From assembly GCF_001668615.1 (NCBI RefSeq), contig NZ_LZMC01000009.1, positions 43,684 through 107,683 of the forward strand: 64,000 bases of DNA. The letters are read 5' to 3'. Below the pieces are notes generated by a model. The model searched no databases, had not been told where the DNA came from, and saw nothing but the letters and a program-made list of their open reading frames with translations. This document shows positions 28,147 to 38,417 of this stretch, in pieces (positions within the stretch are counted from its first letter, which is position 1; each line of letters begins with the position of its first letter). Source of the stretch: Mycobacterium sp. 1274761.0. GTDB taxonomy: Bacteria; Actinomycetota; Actinomycetes; Mycobacteriales; Mycobacteriaceae. Both the position numbers and the translations under genes were made by a program.

Positions 28147-29007
28147 ATGGCGACAGGCGGAGTCGCCACCAGGCAACAGCTGCTGACCGTGATGTCCCGG
28201 GGCACGCTGATGTCTCACATCAAGTCCGGTGCGCTCGTGCGTGTTTGGCGCGGTGTCTACGCGTTGGCGCCACCCGACACCCGCACCAAACTCGTCGGGC
28301 TGGACTTGATCGCACCCGAGCGGATGGTGGCCTGTATGAACACAGCCGCGCAGCTGCACGGCTTTGATACCGAGCCGGACCAACGCATTCACGTACTCGA
28401 TCCCGGAGTGAGGATGCGACCGGTAGCAGGCCTCGTGGTCCACCAGAGAGTGGGTGCTCCGCTGATTCGGGTGCGCGGTCGCCTCGCAACAGCTCCGGCG
28501 TGGACGGCCGTCGAAGTTGCGCGGACGCTGAGACGACCACGCGTGCTGGCTGTCCTCGACGCTGCGTTGAGGTCCGGCACCTGCAATCGCGAGGAAATCA
28601 GCGCAGCCATCCACGAGCAGGCAGGGCGGCGAGGCATCGTCAAAGTACGCGAGTTGATCGCATACGCCGACGGCCGAGCCGAGTCGCCGATGGAGAGCGA
28701 AGCGCGGCTGGTGTTCATCGACGGCGGCCTGCCGCTACCGGACCTCCAATTTGAGGTCATCGACAGGTGCGGGGATCTGTGGCGCGTTGACTTCGCATGG
28801 CCTGACGCGATGCTCCTCGCTGAATACGACAGCATGGAATGGCATGCCAATCCTGCAGCCGTCAAACGAGATCGAATCAAGACTGCGCGACTGCAAGAAT
28901 GCGGATACTCAGTGATGCCCATCGTCGTTGACGACATTCGACGAACTCAAGCCGATCTCGTCGCACGAATTTTCGGATACCTCGATCGTGCGACCCTTGT
29001 CGGCTGA
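28147..29007 (+). CDS. AbiEi-like winged-helix/DUF559 nuclease-fold protein
   Basis: 286 residues from ATG 28147 (GGAG six bases upstream; ATG 28126 is weaker). The N-terminal 90 residues, with GGVATRQQLLTVMS and VRVWRGVYAL, resemble the winged-helix domain of AbiEi-type type IV antitoxins. The C-terminal 110 residues contain MESEARLVF, then RVDFAWPD, then LLAEYDSMEWH, the E-D-ExD spacing of a PD-(D/E)XK/Vsr-like DUF559 nuclease fold. No toxin partner is adjacent. A palindrome CGATGA-ATGT-TCATCG just before the start could be its operator. Flanked by copies of one hairpin repeat. Nuclease activity is inferred. Confidence 0.8.
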   Translation: MATGGVATRQQLLTVMSRGTLMSHIKSGALVRVWRGVYALAPPDTRTKLVGLDLIAPERMVACMNTAAQLHGFDTEPDQRIHVLDPGVRMRPVAGLVVHQRVGAPLIRVRGRLATAPAWTAVEVARTLRRPRVLAVLDAALRSGTCNREEISAAIHEQAGRRGIVKVRELIAYADGRAESPMESEARLVFIDGGLPLPDLQFEVIDRCGDLWRVDFAWPDAMLLAEYDSMEWHANPAAVKRDRIKTARLQECGYSVMPIVVDDIRRTQADLVARIFGYLDRATLVG

Positions 29008-29062
29008 GCAGACGCAAACGCATCATGTGATGCGGCGTGTCGCATGCGTTAGCGTCTGCTCG
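29006..29062. repeat. hairpin repeat, downstream copy (GAGCAGACGC family)
   Basis: Arms GAGCAGACGCAAACGCA and TGCGTTAGCGTCTGCTC form a 17-bp stem with one mismatch. The loop again contains GCGGCGTGTCG. The stem begins inside the stop codon of the DUF559 gene and ends 11 bp before the convergent FadD stop, so it may terminate both. Confidence 0.88.
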
Positions 29063-29072
29063 CCAGGGACCG

Positions 29073-30704
29073 TCAGTCGCGCTGTTCGATGACGTCGTAG
29101 GCGTTTTCGGCGTAGCGCGCCCGGATCGTCTTCTTGTCGAACTTACCGACGCTGGTGAGCGGCACCTGGTCGATGAACGCCCACCGCTCGGGCAGCCACC
29201 ACCGGACGACCTTGTCGCAGAGGTAATCCCGTAGCTCCTTCGCGCACACATCGGCGCCTTCGTTGACGACGACGACGGCTAGCGGCCGCTCCTGCCAGCG
29301 CTCATCGGGCACCGCTACGACTGCAGCCTCGGCGACCGCGGGGTGGCCCATCAAGTGGTTCTCCAATTCCACCGACGAGATCCACTCCCCACCGGACTTG
29401 ATGACGTCTTTCGCGCGATCGGTCAGCGTGACGAAGCCGGCCGCGTCGATGCGGCCGACGTCGCCGGTGTGCAGCCAGCCGCCGGCGAACTTCTCCTCGT
29501 CACGGCCGCCGTAGTACGCGCCGGTGACCCACGGGCCCCGCACCTGCACCTCGCCGACTGCCTCGCCGTCGTGCGGCAGCGGATTGCCGTCGTCGTCGAC
29601 GATCCGCGCCTCGACGCCGCACACCGCGCGGCCCTGCGTGGCACGCTGCGCCCAGTATGCGTCGCGGTCGGCGCCGGGCAGCGGCCGCGCGATCGTCGCC
29701 AGCGGGGAGGTCTCGGTCATCCCCCACGCTTGCACGATCGTGACGCCGTGCTTGTCCTGGAACGCCTTCATCATCGACGTCGGCACCGCAGACCCGCCGC
29801 ATGTCACCAGCCGCAGCGACGAAATATCATGTCCCGGAGAGCTTTCCAGGCAGTGCAGAACGTCGTTCCAGATCGTCGGCACCGCGGCGGCGACCGTGGG
29901 GCGTTGCGTTTCGATCAGGTCGATCAGCGATTTCGAGTCGAGGAACCGGTCGGTCATCACCATGCCCGCGCCTGCCATCAGAGCGCCGTAGGGCATGCCC
30001 CAGGCGTTGGCGTGGAACATCGGAACGACGGGCAGCACCGTGTCGGCGCACGTCAGGCCCACCGCGTTGGCGGTGTTCGTCATCATCGCGTGCAGATAGC
30101 TCGACCGATGGCTGTAGACAACGCCTTTCGGGTTGCCGGTGGTTCCGCTGGTGTAGCACATCGCAGCGGCAGATCTCTCGTCGAGCTGCGGCCATGCGAA
30201 CTCCGGCGACTCCGCCGCCAGCACGTCGTCGTAGCGGACGATGGTCTTCCCTGAGTCCGATAGCGCGTCGATGTCGCCGTCACCGACGACCACTAAGGTG
30301 TGCACCGTCTCCAGCAGCGGCAGTACCGGCGCCAGCGCAGCGGTCAACGACAGGTCGGCGATGACGATCTGATCTTCTGCCTCGTTGGCAATGAACGCGA
30401 TCTGTTCGGGCGAGAGCCGGATGTTGAGCGTGTGCAGCACCGCGCCCATCGACGGGATGGCCAGGTAGGCGGTCAAGTGCTCGGCGTTGTTCCACATGAA
30501 CGTCGCCACCCGCTCATCGCCCGAGATTCCCATGCGGCGCAAGGCATTCGCCAGCCGTCCCGCCTGCTCACCGACGTCACGAACGGTGGTGTGTCGGTAG
30601 CCGTCGCCGGTGGCCGTCGTGACGGTGCGATCGCCGTGCAGATCGCAAGCGTGCCGCATGATGGCGGCGATCGTCAGCGGGACGTCCTGCATCGTGCTGT
30701 CCAT
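29073..30704 (-). CDS. fatty-acid-CoA ligase (FadD family)
   Basis: 543 residues from ATG 30704, preceded by AGGGGG; an open extension to 30926 is non-coding in appearance. ANL-superfamily motifs are intact: YTSGTTGNPKGVVYSH (P-loop), WGMTETSP, and TGDVGRIDAAGFVTLTDR, followed by the lysine region KDVIKSGGEW. It activates a carboxylic acid to its acyl-CoA with ATP. The chain-length class cannot be decided. It has no partner on its strand and runs alone. Confidence 0.92.
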   Translation of the reverse strand: MDSTMQDVPLTIAAIMRHACDLHGDRTVTTATGDGYRHTTVRDVGEQAGRLANALRRMGISGDERVATFMWNNAEHLTAYLAIPSMGAVLHTLNIRLSPEQIAFIANEAEDQIVIADLSLTAALAPVLPLLETVHTLVVVGDGDIDALSDSGKTIVRYDDVLAAESPEFAWPQLDERSAAAMCYTSGTTGNPKGVVYSHRSSYLHAMMTNTANAVGLTCADTVLPVVPMFHANAWGMPYGALMAGAGMVMTDRFLDSKSLIDLIETQRPTVAAAVPTIWNDVLHCLESSPGHDISSLRLVTCGGSAVPTSMMKAFQDKHGVTIVQAWGMTETSPLATIARPLPGADRDAYWAQRATQGRAVCGVEARIVDDDGNPLPHDGEAVGEVQVRGPWVTGAYYGGRDEEKFAGGWLHTGDVGRIDAAGFVTLTDRAKDVIKSGGEWISSVELENHLMGHPAVAEAAVVAVPDERWQERPLAVVVVNEGADVCAKELRDYLCDKVVRWWLPERWAFIDQVPLTSVGKFDKKTIRARYAENAYDVIEQRD

Positions 30705-30774
30705 CGGGTAACCCCCTGAAGACTTCGTGCGCCGTGCCCGACGCGGCCAGATGGACGCGATGCTAATCCGGCGC

Positions 30775-31935
30775 TCAGGCGGTGTCGGCGGTTCCGTCCG
30801 ATGACCCCTCGTCGCCCCGGCGGCGCCACCGATCGAACCAGCGCCACCGCCACGCCGCCCTGCGCCGCGGCACCCGCCGGGCACTGCGCAGCCGCTCCAG
30901 CTCGACGGGCTCGAACGGCTCGACACCGACGGCCTCGAGCGGCGTTTCCTCCAGCGAGTGCAGCCGTGAGTCCTCGGTCAGAAAGGCCTGCGCCCAGCCC
31001 CCGGGTACACCGACGATGCCCTGCTGCCGAGCCGCCTCGCGCAGCACGTCACCGAGCTCGGCGGCCAACAACTGCCGGATCATGTCGGCGCCCTGGCGCG
31101 GGTTGGCCAGCATCCACGAGTGGTAGGCGCCGGGCACCCGATACAGCGTGGCGTCGGCGCGCTCGGCCATGTCCAGCGCGCTGTCGAATGGAACGACGAG
31201 GTCGTTCTCGCCGTGCACGACGATGGTCGGCACGCCGTGCTCGCGCATCGCCTCCAGCAGCGGCGAATAGTCGCCGGAGTCGATGATCGCCCGCAGGGCG
31301 CCGGGCAGCCCGAGCGGCGTGCGCACATTGCGGGCCAGCGCACCCGCCATCTGCCGCAGGTAGCGGTTGCGCTCGGGGGCGGGCAGCCGGCGCGGATCGC
31401 GCGGCGCGTCATAGGCGGCGTTCAGCACCGCCTGCACGGCCCGTCGAGGCGAACGCACCGGCGCCCGCACCGACTCATCGAATGCCGAGCCTGCGGCGGC
31501 GTTCAACAGCACCGCGGCCACCACCCGCTCGGGCGCGATGGCCGCCAGCTGGACGATCATCCTGCCGCCCATCGAATGCCCGAGGAAGACCGCCTTGCGG
31601 ACGCCGAGCGCATCCAATGTGCGCATCGTCAGCTCGACCCGATGGCTCATGTCGGCAGCATTGCGGGGCAGGTTCGGGGTGACGCCGTGGCCTGCCGCGT
31701 CGAGCGCGACGACCAGGAACCCCATGCCGGCCAACCGGCTCAGCAATCGCACGTAGGCCCGCCCGCTGAGCGCGATGCCGTGCAGGAAGACCAGCGGCAC
31801 ACCTTTGCCACCGACGGTGACGCCCACCTTGTGCCCGTCGTCGAGAGTCAGGACGTGGTGGGACAGCCGGACCCGGGCAGCCGTGGCCGCTTGCGGAGCT
31901 ACCGATGTCTGACTCACATCGTCATGGTTCCCCAT
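30775..31935 (-). CDS. alpha/beta hydrolase
   Basis: 386 residues from ATG 31935. HGIALSG is the oxyanion segment, GHSMGG the nucleophile elbow, the Asp in HGENDLVVPF and the His in GAYHSW complete a Ser-Asp-His triad, as in bromoperoxidase/lactonase-type hydrolases. The C-terminal 90 residues are an unusual Arg/Glu-rich extension of no family I know. The start is uncertain, since no good ribosome site is visible; GTG 31917 is possible. It shares a 168-bp upstream region with the divergent secreted protein. Confidence 0.82.
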   Translation of the reverse strand: MGNHDDVSQTSVAPQAATAARVRLSHHVLTLDDGHKVGVTVGGKGVPLVFLHGIALSGRAYVRLLSRLAGMGFLVVALDAAGHGVTPNLPRNAADMSHRVELTMRTLDALGVRKAVFLGHSMGGRMIVQLAAIAPERVVAAVLLNAAAGSAFDESVRAPVRSPRRAVQAVLNAAYDAPRDPRRLPAPERNRYLRQMAGALARNVRTPLGLPGALRAIIDSGDYSPLLEAMREHGVPTIVVHGENDLVVPFDSALDMAERADATLYRVPGAYHSWMLANPRQGADMIRQLLAAELGDVLREAARQQGIVGVPGGWAQAFLTEDSRLHSLEETPLEAVGVEPFEPVELERLRSARRVPRRRAAWRWRWFDRWRRRGDEGSSDGTADTA

Positions 31936-32103
31936 TCGCGGAAACCAATGCCATCCCCTGGTGATGTGGGGTTGATTACGAGGCCATCGATCAGCGATGA
32001 ACCTCACGACACGCGCGGGGAGTGTCGACGGGGAACCAATTGCATGTCGCTCGCGATGTATGTGAGGGATCATTGATCCCAACCAGCGAAGAGAGGTGCG
32101 GTC

Positions 32104-32415
32104 ATGAGGTGGACGCTCGCAGCTGCGGCCGTCGGTGTGTGCGCTGCGGCCGCCGCGCCTGTCGGCGTCGCGTCGGCCGATGAGGACGCCCAGGCGACGA
32201 TCAACCGGCTGCGCGACGAGGGCTACACCGTCAACATCGACCGCATCGGCACAGCACCGATGAGCGAGTGTGTGGTGACCAACGTCCGCAACCCGAAACA
32301 GGTGACGCAGTGGGTGCCCTACGTCGGCCCAGGTAATGCCGGCCACGACCGGCCGCTGGTGCTGCAGGTCGTCAGCCAGTCCATTTCGGTGACGTTGGAC
32401 TGCAACGGCCGCTGA
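32104..32415 (+). CDS. small secreted protein, paralogue of 38418-38720
   Basis: 103 residues. A signal peptide ends near GVASADEDA. The mature part has a long helix with LRDEGYTVNIDRIGTAP, a VRNP motif and two Cys (SECVVTNV and TLDCNGR) likely to form a disulfide. The protein at 38418-38720 shares the same layout, residue by residue around DRIG-AP, C-V--VRNP and the terminal LDC. It is an exported mycobacterial family of unknown function. Confidence 0.85.
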   Translation: MRWTLAAAAVGVCAAAAAPVGVASADEDAQATINRLRDEGYTVNIDRIGTAPMSECVVTNVRNPKQVTQWVPYVGPGNAGHDRPLVLQVVSQSISVTLDCNGR

Positions 32416-32418
32416 TAC

Positions 32419-33489
32419 CTAGACGGTCGCCGGCTCCCGCTGCCGAAGCTCCGGTGCAGCGCTCACGTTCACGCTGATGAGCCGCTCGGTCTCCATGTCG
32501 CTGAGCGCCGACGCGACAGACAGCACCGTGATGGCGCCGGCGTGGTCGGCGACGTACAACCGGGTGCCGTCCGGGCTGACCGCGACGCAGGACGGCTCTG
32601 CGGTCACGTTGAGTAGGTCGATGACGGAATTGGTCTCCGTGCACATGACGGCGACGTGCTCATAGTCGGTGATGTAGAGGCGTTCACCGTCGGCGCTGAG
32701 CGCCATCTGCATGGGCGCCCCGCCGATGCCGACCTTGGCGGTGATCTCGTTGATGGCGGTGTCGATGATGTCGACCGAACCGCCCCACTGCGTGTCGAAG
32801 CTGGCCACGTAGATGAGCGCGCCGTTGCGGCTCAGCACGATGTCCCTGATCGGTGATGCGATGGGCACGTCGCGGACCACCCGGCCGTTGGCGGCATCAA
32901 CGACGAACATGGTGCCGCTGACGGCGTCGGAGGTCGCAACATAGACGAGGCGTCCGTTGGGGCTGACCCGCACGGCGTCGATCGTGCGGCCAGCGGCGTC
33001 GGCGAGGTCGATTGTGCGGGTTCGTCCGAACGTGTTGATGGCGACGAGACCCAGGCGGTCGTCGGCGATTCGCGCGACGAAGATTCGGGTTGCATCGGGG
33101 CTGACGGCGACGTCGGTCGCGATGCCTTCAACCGGATGATTGGCGATGACCTGCTTGTTTACCGTGTCGATCGTCGCGACCGAGTCGTAGTGATGCCCGG
33201 AGATCGTCACATAGGCGCGGCGTTCGCCGGCGGTCACGAGGTGAGGTTCGACAGGCATGTCGATGTCCGCCTCGACGATCATCGCGTGGGCGTCGATGAG
33301 AGAGACGCTGCGGTCGCCGTAGTGGGTGGCAACGATCGTCGCGCCGTCGGCGCTGACCGCCACGTCGGCGATCGGGCCGCGGCCGATGTCGACTGCGGTG
33401 AGCACGGCGTATTCGGGGTCTACGGCCGCGGTCCCGGTGGGGTCCGTATGGACGGTGTTCTTATGCATGGCGGTATTTGCCCTGTTCAT
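32419..33489 (-). CDS. YncE-like beta-propeller protein
   Basis: 356 residues made of about seven blade repeats of 40-45 residues. Each has a variant of VAVSPDGTRLYVA followed by a strand and turn (VAVSADGATIVAT, VAVSPDATRIFVA, VRVSPNGRLVYVA, MALSADGERLYIT, VAVSPDGTRLYVA). There is no signal peptide. Such propellers usually bind partners or small ligands; no specific function is known to me. It is convergent with the secreted protein, 3 bp apart. Confidence 0.85.
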   Translation of the reverse strand: MNRANTAMHKNTVHTDPTGTAAVDPEYAVLTAVDIGRGPIADVAVSADGATIVATHYGDRSVSLIDAHAMIVEADIDMPVEPHLVTAGERRAYVTISGHHYDSVATIDTVNKQVIANHPVEGIATDVAVSPDATRIFVARIADDRLGLVAINTFGRTRTIDLADAAGRTIDAVRVSPNGRLVYVATSDAVSGTMFVVDAANGRVVRDVPIASPIRDIVLSRNGALIYVASFDTQWGGSVDIIDTAINEITAKVGIGGAPMQMALSADGERLYITDYEHVAVMCTETNSVIDLLNVTAEPSCVAVSPDGTRLYVADHAGAITVLSVASALSDMETERLISVNVSAAPELRQREPATV

Positions 33490-33900
33490 CGGTTGCTTGT
33501 GCCGGTTTGGCTACGTTCGGCAGCGATCACGAATAGATGCGCGTGTTCGGCGCAGGTCCCGACCGAGTCTAGCGACGAAAATTCCACCGTCGAGTAAGCC
33601 TGACGATGGATTCTCATCTCAGGGATGTTTTGTCTCAGATAATGCTTAGAAAAGCGTCCGTTATGAATTTGTTACGCCGCGTAGGCAAATAGGAAAACGG
33701 CCCTGACGTGTCGGGATATTCCCGAGGCAAGGGAAGTTTCGGAATGTGACGAATGAGGTTCAAAATCAGATTCTTACTTTTCGCCCCGAAAATGAGATGC
33801 AGAACACATTATTTGCGCTCAGCAAACTCGTGTCGGCCGCGCCTCACCGGGGGATGACGTCCGAGCGCGTCACAGTCGGCGCTAGGTGCGGCCGCCGCCG
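33490..33900. other. AT-richer intergenic region with palindrome
   Basis: About 410 bp without a supportable gene, visibly richer in A and T than its surroundings between 33580 and 33840. It holds the palindrome TCGGGA-TAT-TCCCGA (33711-33725) and several direct echoes (CTCAtCTCAGGG, TCTCAGATAA). It must contain the promoters of the divergent propeller and lipoprotein genes and may encode a small RNA, which I cannot confirm. Confidence 0.5.
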
Positions 33901-34497
33901 ATGTTCGCTGGAACAGCCCGCGGCGGTAGGGCGCCGGATCTTGACGATTCTGGCTACGGCCGCGCGCCCGGCGGTGGAGTATCGATTCGCAGACTCGTCA
34001 TCCTCATCGTCCTCGTTCTGGTTTCCGCCGCGTGTAGTCGGAACGAGCCACCACCGCCCGCACAATCTCCCGCCCCCGAGACGACGTCCTCCGTCGGCGC
34101 GCAGAGCCCCGCGGGCACGAGCGCCGGCATCCCCGACCCGTGCACGTTGTTGAGCGACACCGACGTCACCGGGCTGACCGGTCGCGACATCATCCAGGTC
34201 GATAGGGATGGCGACGCGACCGCGTCGACGCGGTACTGCCAGTGGCAGCAGTCCGGGGGCCAGCTCGCGCTGTTCGTGACCCGAACCGCACCCGCGGATT
34301 TCACGACCGCATGGGCCGGGTCGCCATCGCTACCGGGAATCGGTGACGACGCCTACTGGCGCGACTGCCACCTGTTTGTGCTCGTCGGCACGATCCAGCT
34401 CGACGTGTACGCAAGTGGCGGCGACGATCAGCAGAACCAGGCCGAATCCGAACAGGTCGCCGAAGCGCTCCTTCCGAAGGTGCGCGGCTTTTCCTGA
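33901..34497 (+). CDS. lipoprotein, DUF3558-like
   Basis: 198 residues from ATG 33901; GTG 33886 is an alternative. About 30 Gly/Asp/Arg-rich residues precede a hydrophobic stretch (VILIVLVLVSAAC) that ends in a lipobox Cys, so the start may be mis-assigned, though no later ATG or GTG is in frame. The linker is Pro/Ser/Thr rich. The domain begins PCTLLSDTDVTGLTG, contains YCQW and a late Cys (RDCHLF), the style of DUF3558 lipoproteins. Predicted surface protein of unknown role. Confidence 0.75.
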   Translation: MFAGTARGGRAPDLDDSGYGRAPGGGVSIRRLVILIVLVLVSAACSRNEPPPPAQSPAPETTSSVGAQSPAGTSAGIPDPCTLLSDTDVTGLTGRDIIQVDRDGDATASTRYCQWQQSGGQLALFVTRTAPADFTTAWAGSPSLPGIGDDAYWRDCHLFVLVGTIQLDVYASGGDDQQNQAESEQVAEALLPKVRGFS

Positions 34498-34566
34498 TCC
34501 GCGAGACGGTGACACGTTGGCGCGTACCGCCTCCAAAAGGCCGCTTGCTCCGCTAGTTTCGGCGTC

Positions 34567-35586
34567 GTGGCCGAGCTGATGAATCGCCAGATCCTGCTTC
34601 GACGCCGTCCCGTCGGGTTGGTCAAGCCCGACGACACGGAGGTGGTCACGACGCCCGCGCCCGACATCGCTGAGGGTGAAGCGTTGCTCAAGACCACCTA
34701 CATCGGGATCGACGCAGCCGCACGCACCTGGCTCGACGACCAACCCGGCTACCTGCCGCCGGTGCAAGTGGGCGAGGTCATCCGCGCGGCGGGGATCGGC
34801 GAGGTGGTGGCGTCGCGCTGTGGCGCCTACGCCGTGGGTGACGTGGTCACCACCCTGACGGGATTTCAGGAGTACGCGATCATACGCGACGACATCTTCG
34901 CCACGCCGGTCGAGGGCTACACCGACCAGTTGGCGGTCATGTCGGTCTACGGACCGACCGGTGCCACAGCCTATTTCGGCATGACCGGCGTCGGCAGACC
35001 GCAGCCCGGAGAGACGGTCGTGGTGTCGGCGGCGGCAGGCGCGACGGGGTCGGTGGCCGGCCAGATCGCCCGCATCGCGGGTGCCCGCGTCGTGGGCATC
35101 GCCGGGGGCCCGGAGAAATGCCGGGCGGTGGTCGACGACTTCGGCTTCGATGCGTGCATCGACTACAAGTACGAGGACGTGAAGGCCGCGCTCAAAACGC
35201 ACTGCCCGCGAGGCGTCGACGTGTACTTCGACAACGTGGGCGGGGCGATCCTTGACGCGGTGCTGGGCCGCTTGGCACACAATGCCCGGGTGGTGCTGTG
35301 CGGCGTCATCTCCAGCTACTTGACCGGTGAGCACCCGGGACCGGCGAACTACGTCAACCTGTTGGCGAAAACCGCGCTGATGCAAGGGTTCAATGCGCTC
35401 AACGAGTGGGGACGCTTCGACGAGGCGTTCGCGGCGCTGAGCGGCTGGGAGCGGGACGGCCTCCTCACGCACCGCCAGACGGTGTACGACGGCCTCGAGT
35501 CGTGCGTGGAAGCGCTCAACGGGCTGTTCACCGGAGCGAACATCGGCAAGATGCTGGTCAAGGTCAGCGAACCGACGCCGGCGTAA
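34567..35586 (+). CDS. zinc-independent MDR family NADPH oxidoreductase (prostaglandin-reductase/CurA-like)
   Basis: 339 residues. GEVIRAAGIGEV in the catalytic domain and the NADPH loop SAAAGATGSVAGQIARIAGARVVG match the leukotriene B4 dehydrogenase/double-bond reductase branch of the medium-chain dehydrogenases. YFDNVGG is the typical strand after it. It reduces alpha,beta-unsaturated carbonyls. GTG start. The lipoprotein protease begins 11 bp after its stop, so these genes may be co-transcribed with no obvious shared function. Confidence 0.9.
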   Translation: MAELMNRQILLRRRPVGLVKPDDTEVVTTPAPDIAEGEALLKTTYIGIDAAARTWLDDQPGYLPPVQVGEVIRAAGIGEVVASRCGAYAVGDVVTTLTGFQEYAIIRDDIFATPVEGYTDQLAVMSVYGPTGATAYFGMTGVGRPQPGETVVVSAAAGATGSVAGQIARIAGARVVGIAGGPEKCRAVVDDFGFDACIDYKYEDVKAALKTHCPRGVDVYFDNVGGAILDAVLGRLAHNARVVLCGVISSYLTGEHPGPANYVNLLAKTALMQGFNALNEWGRFDEAFAALSGWERDGLLTHRQTVYDGLESCVEALNGLFTGANIGKMLVKVSEPTPA

Positions 35587-35597
35587 AGTTGTTGACG

Positions 35598-36347
35598 GTG
35601 AAGCTCATTCGCGTGCTGGCCCTGACGGTGGCAATGGTTGTCGCGGTCACGGGCTGCGGGGGCATCGGCGACACCGTGCGGCGGCTGACACACCCCACCA
35701 CGGCTCACGACGTGGAGCCCGCCGCGTCGACCGACGGGCTGGTCGCCAAGGCCAGGCCGAGCGTGGTCAAGGTCCACGGCGAGTCGCAGAGCTGCTGGAA
35801 GGTCACCGACGGCAGCGGGTTCGTAGTGGCACCGCACAAGGTGATGACCAACGCCCATGTCGTCGCGGGCGCCGAATCCTTCTCTGTCGCCGCTGAGACG
35901 AAATCTTATGGCGCTCAGGTGGTCTCCTATGATCCGCAGGCCGACATCGCGATCCTCGACGTGCCTGATTTGGCGGCGGAACCGTTGGAGTTCGCCGAAT
36001 ACACCGCGGGCACCGGGACAGACGCATTGGTGCTCGGCTATCCGGGTGCCGCGTCGTTCACCGCGTCCCCGGTCCAGGTCCGTCAAGTGATCGACCTCAA
36101 CGGACCCGACATCTACCGGGCGACGATAGTGACGCGCGAGGTCTATCTCCTCGTCGGTTCCTTCGCGCAGTCGGGTGCGAGCGGGAGCGCTCTCGTCGAC
36201 CTGTACGGCCACGTCCTCGGCGTGTTCTTCGGTGCGGGCACCAACGATTCGACAACCGGCTTCGCGATGACCGCCGAAGAGGTGGCCCCGCAGATGGCAC
36301 GGGTGCATGGGCGACAGCCCGCCGACACCGGCGGTTGCGTCATCTGA
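35598..36347 (+). CDS. lipoprotein trypsin-like serine protease
   Basis: 249 residues from GTG 35598. A signal with lipobox AVTGC anchors it outside the membrane. The protease fold has TNAHVVAG (His), ADIAILDV (Asp) and QSGASGSALVD (Ser), a complete triad in the order of MarP (Rv3671c), but without MarP's membrane domain. Two Cys (QSCWKV and the terminal GGCVI) might close a disulfide. It lies in a tight cluster, 11 bp on each side. Confidence 0.85.
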   Translation: MKLIRVLALTVAMVVAVTGCGGIGDTVRRLTHPTTAHDVEPAASTDGLVAKARPSVVKVHGESQSCWKVTDGSGFVVAPHKVMTNAHVVAGAESFSVAAETKSYGAQVVSYDPQADIAILDVPDLAAEPLEFAEYTAGTGTDALVLGYPGAASFTASPVQVRQVIDLNGPDIYRATIVTREVYLLVGSFAQSGASGSALVDLYGHVLGVFFGAGTNDSTTGFAMTAEEVAPQMARVHGRQPADTGGCVI

Positions 36348-36358
36348 GGAGCGACGGC

Positions 36359-37288
36359 ATGACGACGGCATCCCAGCGCACCCCGGAATCGCCGCGCACA
36401 GGCCGGGATACATATCGCTATCTGCGCGCCGGCATGGCCGTGGTGATCGTCATGCTGTTCGCAGCCATCGCCATTGACAGCCTGCCCACCGACTGCTGGC
36501 AGAACTCGATCAGCGCCTACTACTACACCGCCGCACGCAACGTGTTTGTCGCGACGCTCTGTTGCCTCGGCATCCTGCTGATCGTCTACAAGGGCAGCAA
36601 GGACACCGAGGACGTGCTGCTGAACCTGGCAGGCACGCTCGCGTTCATCGTTGCGTTCGTCCCGATCCCGCTGCCCGATAACACCGGCTGCCAACAGGTT
36701 CTGCCCACGGCGGATGACAGGTCGGCGGCGATCTCCAACAACGTGGGCGCCGTGATCGTTGCGTTGGCGGTGGCGTGGACCATCACCGCGTTCGTTTACC
36801 TCGTCGACAGAGAATCGCGGTCGGAGACCAGCCGGTGGGGCAATGGGCTGCGAGCGGCATCGGTGCTCGTCGTCGCCGCCTTCATCATCGGATTCTGGTG
36901 GTTTCCCGATGAATTCGAGGCGACGGCGCACTGGGTTGCCGCGGTGTTGATCTTCGTCATCATCGGTGCCGTCGTCTTCATCAACGCCTACCTGGCCGGC
37001 AATCAGGACATGCAGGACCCGTTGAAGCGGGAGCGCTACCGGCGCGTGTACCGGGTGATCGGATGGATGATGGTCGGCTCAGTGGCCGGCGCCATCGCGA
37101 TGGCCGTCATCGGCAGGCTCTCTCACCCGCACGGCGACGCGTGGAACATCCCGATCTTCGCCCTAGAGACCGCCCTGCTGCTCGAGTTCGCGCTGTTCTG
37201 GACCGTTCAGAGTTTCGAGCTCTGGAACCATGCCGACCGAAACACGTTGATCTCCAGAGAGAACCAGGAAACGCTCGCCCCGCTGTAA
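36359..37288 (+). CDS. multi-pass integral membrane protein, function unknown
   Basis: 309 residues from ATG 36359, with AGGAGC seven bases upstream, 11 bp after the protease. About seven hydrophobic segments. The segment NSISAYYYTAARNVFV after helix 1 and Trp-Phe-Pro motifs near helix 5 look conserved-membrane-protein like, with a charged C-terminal tail. Helix 1 is followed by a loop with Cys that could pair with Cys in NTGCQQV. It is possibly a substrate or partner of the adjacent protease; that is conjecture. Confidence 0.75.
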   Translation: MTTASQRTPESPRTGRDTYRYLRAGMAVVIVMLFAAIAIDSLPTDCWQNSISAYYYTAARNVFVATLCCLGILLIVYKGSKDTEDVLLNLAGTLAFIVAFVPIPLPDNTGCQQVLPTADDRSAAISNNVGAVIVALAVAWTITAFVYLVDRESRSETSRWGNGLRAASVLVVAAFIIGFWWFPDEFEATAHWVAAVLIFVIIGAVVFINAYLAGNQDMQDPLKRERYRRVYRVIGWMMVGSVAGAIAMAVIGRLSHPHGDAWNIPIFALETALLLEFALFWTVQSFELWNHADRNTLISRENQETLAPL

Positions 37289-37296
37289 CTCCGTCC

Positions 37297-38304
<1,008 letters not shown>

Positions 38305-38417
38305 TCATCCGTCTCGGACTCGCCTTCGCGCAAGGTAGCAACGGCATCCGAGCGAATCCGACGCGGCAACGCCGCGCGTGATCGGCTTGTTATCAACAAG
38401 TTCTGTGATCGTGAGCG

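Noticed and set aside
33746..34153. 135-residue plus-strand frame before the lipoprotein
   Set aside because: Runs out of frame across the lipoprotein gene and has no signal, motif or ribosome site.
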